NCBI RefSeq assembly: GCF_032062135.1
Contig: NC_092859.1
Location: forward strand, 29,403,390-29,467,389
Direction of reading: 5' to 3'
DNA: 64,000 nucleotides
Origin: Pyxicephalus adspersus
Taxonomy: Eukaryota > Chordata > Amphibia > Anura > Pyxicephalidae
The notes under the pieces were generated by a model. The model was not told where the DNA came from. It saw only the letters and a program-made list of their open reading frames with translations, and did no database searches. Below, one piece after another: positions 24,961 through 40,915 of this stretch (position 1 is its first letter; each line of letters begins with the position of its first letter). A program made the translations under genes and the position numbers.

Positions 24961-25183
24961 GGTCCTGATTTTATAACGCTTGCCAACACCAGAGATGATA
25001 GACTATACTGGGAGAACCTAGGTGGTCAAACAATCTTGGAATGGGTCTGGTCTAGGATGAAAAATATTTGGCAATTGATAGCAAAGAAATTTTAAGGATG
25101 CCTTTCCAGGTTTGCTGGATTACCCAGGTTCTCGAATGACAGTCTACCTTATCATGTCTTGGAGAGCTTTAATAAATCAGGTC
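24961..25183 (+). mobile_element. Family-3 MITE, decayed
   Basis: Ends GGTCCTGATTTTATAACGCT and GCTTTAATAAATCAGGTC; interior CCAGGTTTGCTGGATTACCC. It abuts the family-2 MITE at 25,184 and no clean TSD is left. Confidence 0.7.
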
Positions 25184-25613
25184 TAAAGGTGCGTACACAC
25201 TTCCAATTTTTATCGTTCCAATCGAACGACGAACGATCGATTGGGCAAAAAATCGTTCGTAAAAAAGTAACCAACGACGCCGACGAACGAGGAAAGTCGC
25301 TGGAAACGAACGACCGGACCGACGGATCGGATTGGACGACGATCGTTGAACATCGTTCGTGTGTACGGTCGTTCGTTGATCGTCCACGTTCAGAGCATGC
25401 GTGATGAACGAACGTCCGTTCACTTTCCTATCGTGCACATAGTTCCTCTATCGCTCAAACGATCGTATCTATTGTGTGTACAATATCTACGAACGATCGT
25501 GTCGTTAACTCTATGTGCAGGATCGGTGCTATACGATCGTTCATATATATCGTGCATGAACGTTCGTCGTTCGTTTTCCAACGATAATAATTGGAAGTGT
25601 GTACGTAGCTTTA
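25184..25613 (+). mobile_element. Family-2 MITE, CGTTCG-rich, 430 bp
   Basis: Inverted ends: TAAAGGTGCGTACACACTTC ... AATTTTTATCGTT on the left, AACGATAATAATTGGAAGTG ... GTAGCTTTA on the right. The interior is packed with CGTTCG / CGAACG words in both orientations, so several long frames open on both strands; these are by-products. The 59,161-59,579 copy is its reverse complement. Confidence 0.8.
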
Positions 25614-26218
25614 GGCTGACAATGTTCACTCACTCCACTGTCACCTTGGCTGATATCCTGATTTGGACTACAAATACATCTTTCACTCTCCTCCTCAATT
25701 ACAAAGGTGGTGGGTTACTGTGTAGATAACAGTAGATGGACTGGAGAGAAAATAAAAGGGCTTGTGATTCTAAATTATCTCACAGAAAGTGCCGGTATAC
25801 AGCCTTTCTGGCATGAATACCAGGTATTATATGTGCTGAAAATGAAAAATGACACAGATCTACCTTATAGGGGAATTCTACTCACCATCATCCAGTGCAG
25901 ACAGATCAAACTGGTGCATCTTCTGTGGTGCTATCATCTTCTCTGGTTTTGTGTGAGAAGTTTCTCATCACTTCCCATTGGATGGATACATCTTATACAA
26001 CTATTGCTTGACCCCCCCCATGTGGCTACATTTCTATTGTCTTGCAAAGCATTATAGAACTTGTTAGAATTGTATACATTCAGAAAATATGAAGAAAAAG
26101 ACGTCAGTGATGCAGCTAGTGTGTATGGCGCACATTGCAGCTCCACAAGTGTTTGTTTACATATCCAAGACCTGGCACAGGCCTGAACACAGACACAATC
26201 ATTTTTAGAAAATATTTT

Positions 26219-26224
26219 TTTATT
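26219..26224 (-). terminator. SSBP1: SSBP1 polyadenylation signal (AATAAA)
   Basis: TTTATT on the plus strand reads AATAAA on the minus strand, about 95 bases past the SSBP1 stop codon. It is the nearest canonical poly(A) signal downstream of the stop, so the mRNA probably ends near 26,200. Confidence 0.6.
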
Positions 26225-26317
26225 TTCCTAAAGAAAGTACAAGAAAACAATATTCGGAATACATTTAGCTAAGATCAGAGCTGTACATACAGGGAAGGAC
26301 AGGGGGTGAAGGGTACA

Positions 26318-34519
<8,202 letters not shown>

Positions 34520-34543
<24 letters not shown>

Positions 34544-34588
34544 CTGTGCTGACCAATGCTTAACACAATGCCAAAGAAATAAGACCAC
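34520..34588 (-). CDS. SSBP1: SSBP1 exon with start codon
   Basis: The ATG is the complement of 34541-34543 and the coding part (34520-34543) is MFRRAAAQ followed by donor GTAAAG. Vertebrate SSBP1 proteins begin MFRRP or similar, so the start is well supported. The exon probably begins at 34588, after a pyrimidine-rich acceptor (TCTCTTGTTTAG), giving 45 bases of 5'UTR; a nearer AG at 34549-34550 is an alternative. Confidence 0.85.
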
Positions 34589-34926
34589 CTAAACAAGAGA
34601 AAGGTTTGAGATTGAGCCATTAAAGAATTTGTGTACTTTTATTGATCTTAACTTTTATTACCCTCCATCTCCGCAGGACTTTGGGGAAGTAACCCAGATC
34701 CCACACATTTTGTGGCTTTCTTGTAACACACTTTGGAGAATGGAGGATCTACTTCAAATACTACAAGAGAGTTTTTAAAGTGACCCCAGCTCCTGTGATT
34801 TCATGGAAGCGTTTGAGCCTGGGGATTAAACACCCACGGCCGTACACTATCACATGTTCTTTCATTCATACCCATAAGCCCTGCTACAGAAATAAAGCAA
34901 GTCTCTGACTGATGATGATGGGGCAC

Positions 34927-35419
34927 TACAGGTAATCCCCGAGTTGAGGACATCTGACATACAGACGCCTCCTAGAAACGAACTGAGCTTCCCTGCTCAC
35001 TGAGTGCAAGACGGAGGCTGGATGGGGACCGTTTGCATGACTTGCAGAAGAAATTTTTTGCTAAACATAGCTGAGGTTGTGGGTGATCTTAAGGGGGTGA
35101 GCTCTTTCTGCAGCCTCTTGTAAGTCTTTATTGACCAAAAAAAAAAACTCTGCACTTTTTTTTTTTTGCTTATCAAGGCACAGCTTCCTCCAGAAGTTAA
35201 TGAATGTCTAGGCTCCATTTTTTTTGCTTTGTTTGTGATTAGCTCACAGTGAGGATTTTATACAGTAACTGACACCACGCTGCCTAATATTATGTTGAGA
35301 TAAACATCTGTCCTAATTGCTTTAATTAAAATAATGTACCTGTTCGGACTAACATACAAATTCAACTTAAGAACAAACCTACCGTCCATATCTCGTATGT
35401 AACTCGGGGACTACCTGTA
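34927..35419. mobile_element. DNA transposon remnant with TIR CAGGTARTCCCCGAGTT
   Basis: Begins TACAGGTAATCCCCGAGTTG and ends AACTCGGGGACTACCTGTA. Subterminal GAACAAACCTACCGTCCATA and CTCGTATGTAACTCGGGG. TA at both outer edges could be a TA target duplication (Tc1/mariner/pogo type). No transposase frame found. Confidence 0.7.
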
Positions 35420-35997
35420 TACCATCCAATAGACCATTTAGCCTTCTTAGCCATAATTATAAGAGTTAGTAGACACCTATGGCACAAATAACTGTGACAC
35501 TAAATTTGTTGTACGGTGCCCTGCACAATTTTTGGCCATCCAGCTATGAAAATTCTAAGGGGAACACTGGGTGTGATTGAGAAGCGGGGTCAAAGTAGGC
35601 AATAAAATATTTCAGCAGATGTAAAGAAGCCATGTGTTATTGAGTTTCTCCTTATGGGTTCATATGATCATGGTGTCTATTACAGGCAAAGATCATTTGT
35701 GTAGGATCCTTTCTCTGCTTAGTGGTCCTGGAAATATAAATAAAATAATTCATTCATTATGGTTTGCATAAACAGAAGAAATGTTTGCAATTTGCCTAAA
35801 AAGTGCAATGGTTTCCAATCTGAAAAGAATGGGAGCCACGAGCTGGAAGAGGGCAAATTCTATAAGGAACTATAAAACCATTGCATGCCTCGCCTATAAC
35901 TGCAGGTTAAACCCTTTCTTTATAATAGCTGTACCCACGTGTAAGATATTTATTATATTATGAGGAAAAGGGGAAACTTGCCAGTACCCTCTCTTAC

Positions 35998-36080
35998 CTT
36001 TCCAGGGTCACTCTCTTCTACACACGTGATCAGCAGCAGGGGGAACACTGAATCTGTGACACTCACTACCTCACTTCCGG
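35998..36080 (-). other. SSBP1: SSBP1 5'UTR exon (probable)
   Basis: On the minus strand a strong donor (AAAG then GTAAGAG, 35997-35992) follows about 80 bases lying just downstream of a cluster of ETS motifs. Its position 1.4 kb upstream of the start-codon exon fits a non-coding first exon. The 5' boundary is an estimate. Confidence 0.6.
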
Positions 36081-36140
36081 CAGGACAAAACCACTTCCGT
36101 CCTACTTCCTAGATCCTCATCTGCCCCACTTCCGCCCTAC
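36060..36140 (-). promoter_or_regulatory. SSBP1: SSBP1 promoter with four ETS / GABP (NRF-2) type motifs
   Basis: Four copies of ACTTCC (GGAAGT on the minus strand) begin at 36073, 36093, 36104 and 36128; three continue as the full CGGAAGT core. Clustered ETS sites bound by GABP/NRF-2 are a known signature of promoters of nuclear genes for mitochondrial proteins. No TATA box is seen. Confidence 0.65.
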
Positions 36141-36469
36141 TTGTATGGCACATTTTTCTTGTTGCTTTCCTATTATTTTTTTTAACTTTGCAGTTAATAT
36201 TCGTATTGTCTATTAAAATGCCGTTTTTCTTTTCAGGCTGAGAAATAGCGTCGGTCCTTCCCTACGTCTTGGCATAGTTGTTGTCATACTGAGTTCGGCC
36301 ACGAGATGGTGATAGCACAATGTGAAAGATCGCCAGTGAATCTCCTGAAGGACAGCGGGACATTCAGTCGTCTGTGTCATCTGGCAAATGGTCGCTAGGT
36401 GGTGCTGTGTGAATTAAGTTTGTCATTCACATGTGATAAGTGTATTTCTGCTCAAAGCATTCTTTTAAT

Positions 36470-36645
36470 GTTATTATTATTATTTTTTTATTATTAATAT
36501 TTTTAATATTATTATTATTATCATTATTACTATTGTTATTAATATTAATAATAATAAACAGGATTTATATAGCGCCAACATTTTATGCAGTGCTGTACAT
36601 TAAATTGGGGTTGCAATTGACAGACAGATACAGACAGTCTGCTTT
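36470..36645 (-). repeat. R-family repeat with TTA microsatellite
   Basis: About 80 bases of TTA-type simple repeat, then AATAAACAGGATTTATATAG, GTGCTGTACATTAAATTGGG and GACAGACAGATACAGACAGT. Confidence 0.75.
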
Positions 36646-36844
36646 ATCCCAAACTCCTAGAAAGCCCAGAGGCTCAGAGAGGGAGCATTGCCTTTGTTGG
36701 GTTTCCCCACCTTTCACAAGAAGTGTAAAAGTCCATAATATATAATTATTTTTTTTATTATTATTTTCAGTTTTGTCAATGACAACATGACTGCATTAGA
36801 AAGGGAAAAAAGAGAGAAAAACATGTGAAATGAAATCATTCTGT

Positions 36845-36960
36845 TCCCTATACTGCATACACACTGTCATTGGAAATGATCTTTTGTGATTGTTTCGAGA
36901 AACTGTAGAACTAAGCACATTGCTATCTAGTTCTATGGAAAGGAAAACCTGTACTCCGGA
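36845..36960. repeat. MITE-like repeat fragment (variant of 3,060 copy)
   Basis: GCATACACACTGTCATTGGA, AATGATCTTTTGTGATTGTT and TAGTTCTATGGAAAGGAAAA match the 3,090-3,180 copy. Confidence 0.5.
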
Positions 36961-37244
36961 AAGAATTTAATTCAAATACTAGTTATTTGTTTTACAAAAG
37001 TTGGAGACCTGTAGCCCAAACCTTTAGATGATAGGACAGCTTTACCAGATTTGTGCAAACATTCCAGTCTCACCAACATAATAGGGACATTTTGGAAGAG
37101 ATTGTATCTAGATGTAAAACATCTAGCGAGAAGTTTACAGATAATTTCCTTTGTTTTTAGAGCATACAGTGGTTGTCTGAGATAGGTGAAGAATAAAAAC
37201 TTCCTGTTCTTCCAATAAAACTACAGAAAATTCTTTCCCCCATT

Positions 37245-37459
37245 GGGCCTGATTCATGAAAGGCTGGATAAGATACACTTTCATTAGTGAGCCTTGGTGA
37301 TCCAGAAAACCTGGAATGGACCTTATCCAGGAATGAAAGCATTTGCTAACAAATAGCAAATTACTTTTAGGAAACCTATTCCAAGTTTTCTGTATCACCC
37401 AGGCTCACTAATGAAAGTGTATCTTCTCCAACTTTGGAGAGCTTTAATAAATCATGGCC
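37245..37459 (+). mobile_element. Family-3 MITE, 3-bp TSD
   Basis: Ends GGGCCTGATTCATGAAAGGC and GCTTTAATAAATCATGGCC flanked by ATT on both sides. Subterminal CACTTTCATTAGTGAGCC and GGCTCACTAATGAAAGTG extend the inverted repeat. Confidence 0.82.
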
Positions 37460-37719
37460 ATTAAGTGAGATATGCAGGTATCTGCTGCCATTGAATGTGG
37501 AGGGTTTTGTTTCTGTTGCCAAAACATTCTAGCGGTTTGAGTACCTTAATACTGCATAAACGATTTGGTAATAATTTTAATCAATAATTGTAATGTTTTA
37601 AAGCTTCATAATATCTTCACTGATGCAACAACTTTTGTGTGAATCGGATCATATAATGGATGAAGAATTCCATTGGAGGTGACCTAATTGGAAAAATACA
37701 AGGGAGTATGATAACTAGT

Positions 37720-38450
37720 TCATTCATATCATATTAAGTATGACCAAGTGGAAAATAATTTTTACCCCAAAATGGAAGAAATAGGGAATAGATTTCCATC
37801 CCAAATTCGAGTCCCACCAGCTTAAGGTTTGCAGAGTCAAAGGAGATGTTTCTGGGGACAGTAATGTAAATTGTTTGGTATCCACCATTAAGCTTAGAGA
37901 GTTGCAATACATTTTGGAAGACTCTAGGCCTTGATTGGCAATATACATTAGAATTACCTAGGAAACAGAGTGTTACAGGGAAAAAAAAGCAACAAAGTGG
38001 GATTGGGAGCATCTGTAATCGAAACAGAATCCTTGGAAGGATATTTGACCACCTGTATTCAGCCATCTAGGAGCATTGTAAAGAATGTTGGGAATGTAAA
38101 TATATGATATGGTATGTATTTAGCACTTAACAACTTTGAGATTGTGGGTGTTAGTAAATTCCAAGGTATTTATGTCGTTGCCATGAGGAATTTGGATGAG
38201 GAATTTTGGCTCAAGAATCTTTACCTCTTTTGAGTGGAAGTTAAATATTAAGAGCCAGATTTAGATTCACTTTAACCTTCAACATGTGACCAAAAGGATT
38301 TTCTAGATTGCTGTACAAAAAAATTGAAGGAAATGATGTATTCATAAGCAGCAAATTTCTGTTGCCAGGTTCAAATCTCATTTTCGATATTCTCTCTATT
38401 ATGCCTAATAGTGGCCAGGAAAGGATAAAAAAAAATGACAAATATTAGAG
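37720..38450 (-). pseudogene. Decayed L1-like LINE ORF2 (reverse transcriptase) fragment
   Basis: Minus-strand reading, with frame changes, gives in the expected order FGHMLKVKVNLNLALNI, HKYLGI, NILPRILFRLQMLPIPL and SRPRVFQNVLQL, which correspond to the post-YADD, KYLGI, palm/thumb and RPR blocks of L1/Tx1 ORF2. Stops and frameshifts are frequent. More of the element may lie at 38,450-39,520 but I cannot support it. Confidence 0.65.
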
Positions 38451-38774
38451 GGGAATTCTCACTGTGTGCCATTGAATAGAAAGAATGGAGTAGATGGGTT
38501 TTAATAACATGAACATGTGCAGGGTTAAGTCCACAATTCATTTAATCATTTGCCCTAGTCCCAAATGTTGTAATTTGGAGAGATAGTCAGTCCATCCTAA
38601 TAAAATGAGGAGCAGAATTATCTGGTGGTGCCTCTGTAGATAATGGAAACTTTACCAAAAAAAACCTCTACATAAGTTAGGTACATAGGTCAGTAGCTTG
38701 AGCAATTTGTTTAATCTTTTCTGGTTTCAGCAATTGGCACATTATGGTCATGGTGCAGAGGCTGGTAGCATAGG

Positions 38775-38930
38775 GACATACAGTGAGGGACAGAAGTATT
38801 TGATCCCCGCTGATTTTGTACGGTTTCCCTGACAAAGAAATTACAATGCACATCAAACACTTTCTAAAGTTCTAATAGTGGGAAATTTAGCCACTTACAG
38901 CATGGATCTGTTCTCCTGTCCAGTGTCACC
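38775..38930. mobile_element. Tc1-like terminal inverted repeat fragment
   Basis: ACAGTGAGGGACAGAAGTAT, TTGATCCCCGCTGATTTTGT and CCCTGACAAAGAAATTACAA match the terminal repeat of a widespread fish and frog Tc1 family as I recall it. Solo end. Confidence 0.6.
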
Positions 38931-39714
38931 CCCCTCCCCCCCTCAACCTGGGTAATTAGTGGTGTCCTAAAAACACATTAGTCATTTCAAAACCATAAAT
39001 AATTTCCAATTATAAACCAATTTACCCTTCCAGTCCTTAAATCTTGGGTGAATCTACCCCAAAGTCTTTGGGGCAAAAAGCAAACGTTAACAATTTTCCC
39101 AGTTCCTTTCCCCATTCATAAAACTGATTGAACACATTGTTATTAAAGCTCCAATTTGAGTTTATAATTGTGCTGGGCACTTGCTTTCAACAATGATTGT
39201 TTTTGTAGACTAATGGGAGGCCGGATCTTTCCTCTTTTTTTTTACAAAAGCTATAAGGTAAAAATTTACCACATATAATAGCCACCCTGTGACCTTCCAA
39301 AAAAGACTACAGGAAAGGTGCCACCATACATGTTTTCCCAGCGGTGGGGTGGATCTTTACCCAAAGAGATGGAGATCTGTTAGTCTCAAAGAAGGGATTC
39401 ATTAAGTGTATTGGTAGGGAGAAGGGGCAGAAGGATTGACAAATATCTAGATGGGTGCTATCTGAAATCCCTCCCTTAGGTAATTGGCATACAAAGTCCG
39501 TCAGCTGCATTTTATGTAAGATCTGTTTTCACACCTGTCTGTATGGGAATGCTGAGCACCTGGTGGAAGAGAATAGAAGAGGCTCTGGCATGCAATTAAT
39601 CACCATCCCCAACAGAAACATTGACAAATTGACAAACCTTTCCCTAATAGCAATAGGTACTTTTAGGGAAATATTATACTGGGGGAGACCATAATACCAT
39701 TGTGGAAGTGAATG

Positions 39715-40145
39715 TCATTTTGCAGTGAAGGCGGCTTCAGGATGTCAAAGAAGTCCACAAGTGCCAGGACAATCTGCTCCTGAGGAGTCATCTACAGAAT
39801 CATGTTGCCACCAGTGCAGAGCTTGCCCAGTATTGGCAGCAGGGGTGTCCGAGTGACTTTTGGACATGAAAGCCTGTAGAGAACCCACTTACCCAGAATA
39901 AAAATGGGCTGAAATTTTGCAGGAATTACAAGGGATTGAGAGGCAGAAGACTGGTGCAAAATTATTTTTGGAAATTCTTTTCAGAAGAAAACTTACTGTC
40001 CAGAGTGCCCAAGGAATCTGTTGTCCATAGAAGAAAAGGTAAATGCTACCAAGTCCTGTGTCATGACAGATGCTTCCCATAATTCTGCCACAAACTGCCA
40101 TGAATATTGGTATTAAAATAGAATTTCTCATGTTGATTGACAATC
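39715..40145 (+). pseudogene. Decayed Tc1-like transposase
   Basis: GGCGGCTTCAGGATGTCAAA, CCACCAGTGCAGAGCTTGCC and AGTATTGGCAGCAGGGGTGT match the DNA-binding half of a Tc1-like transposase gene; further on, AGAAGAAAAGGTAAATGCTA and CAAGTCCTGTGTCATGACAG fit its catalytic half. Many stops and internal deletions. Confidence 0.6.
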
Positions 40146-40421
40146 TACATTATAAAATCATCACAAAACTGATAACCATACCACCGGCAACATTTTTCTT
40201 TCTATTGCTGTGCAAACAGCACAGCCTACTACATAAGTGACAGCAGAGCTCTGAAGTAGTGCAATATTGTTTCCATTGCATCAAAGGAAGCGGTTATTAG
40301 GTGAACTTCACCAGCAGCAATAATAATTTGTCTTTTCAGGGGAACTATGAAAACCAACGCGAAGTGCTGAAAAACAGGTGTTGGCCTTAAATTAAAGGCA
40401 AACGAGTTTCAGACTTAAAAT

Positions 40422-40427
40422 TTTATT
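40422..40427 (-). terminator. WEE2: WEE2 polyadenylation signal (AATAAA)
   Basis: TTTATT on the plus strand reads AATAAA on the minus strand, 338 bases beyond the WEE2 stop codon, giving a plausible 3' end near 40,400. Confidence 0.5.
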
Positions 40428-40764
40428 TAAAATGCAGGATAACTTAAAAGTGCGTTCAAGTAAAAAATTACATAAAACACTGGATTTTGAAAGTAAACTG
40501 TGTAGCATAGCCATCTGCTATACAGTATATAAAGGACAAAGCAACAGATATAAGCTGATCAAGAAAATCTGGTACAGAAAAAAGCACACAGCAAAGACTA
40601 TTTACACATGTAAGGTGTTTGGGCAATCAGCAGCCATCTTTACATATTTATATAGAGATATTACATTTCAAAGTTAGTCTTTTTTCAGGCAGCACTCCTG
40701 CAGTTGAACATCTACAAACTTGGGAATGCAGAAATGGTTGAACTTGCTCTTCGGCAGCTGCTCC

Positions 40765-40915
40765 TCAATAACCGCCACAGGTGAAGCTGAATGAGCGAGT
40801 GTTTTTACCCCCCACCAGGCGTTTTCTACCCCGGCAAAAGAGATCCGATTGAGAGGGCAGTTCTGTGCATTCATCCTTTCCAGAATTTTGAGCAAGTTTT
40901 GCAGCTTTCAACTCT
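40765..40915 (-). CDS. WEE2: WEE2 last coding exon
   Basis: One hundred and fifty-one bases with acceptor TTTTCTTTAG; needs two bases from the previous exon. Encodes [15 protein letters not shown] and [20 protein letters not shown], ending GGY and TGA (40767-40765). This is the Wee1-A type C-terminal tail. Confidence 0.9.

Larger units (their letters stand above)
13091..26200. other. Intergenic region between SSBP1 3' end and CREB3L2 promoter
   Basis: No supportable coding exon was seen on either strand in these 13 kb. The content is interspersed repeats (separate entries), simple repeats including a run of 16 G at about 20,883-20,898, and unassigned AT-rich sequence. The stretches 16,400-17,800, 18,300-19,030, 19,680-20,880 and 20,900-24,900 contain nothing I can name. 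Confidence 0.6.
36141..40400. other. Intergenic region between WEE2 3' end and SSBP1 promoter
   Basis: No host exon seen. It contains an R-family repeat with a TTA microsatellite (36.47-36.65 kb), a MITE (37,245-37,459), an L1-like LINE fragment (37.7-38.45 kb) and two Tc1-like fragments. The segment 38,950-39,700 is unassigned and may be further LINE debris. Confidence 0.6.

Noticed and set aside
25159..25729. Overlapping open frames on both strands
   Set aside because: They lie within the CpG-rich family-2 MITE, whose palindromic words avoid stops in several frames; the 59 kb copy shows the same effect.
36300..36415. CTCF-like words CCACGAGATGGTG and GCTAGGTGGTGCTG near the SSBP1 promoter
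   Set aside because: Both deviate from the consensus core and could be repeat-derived; not supportable without binding data.
38950..39700. Possible further LINE ORF2 sequence, including a 67-codon minus frame
   Set aside because: I could not align conserved reverse-transcriptase or endonuclease blocks with it.
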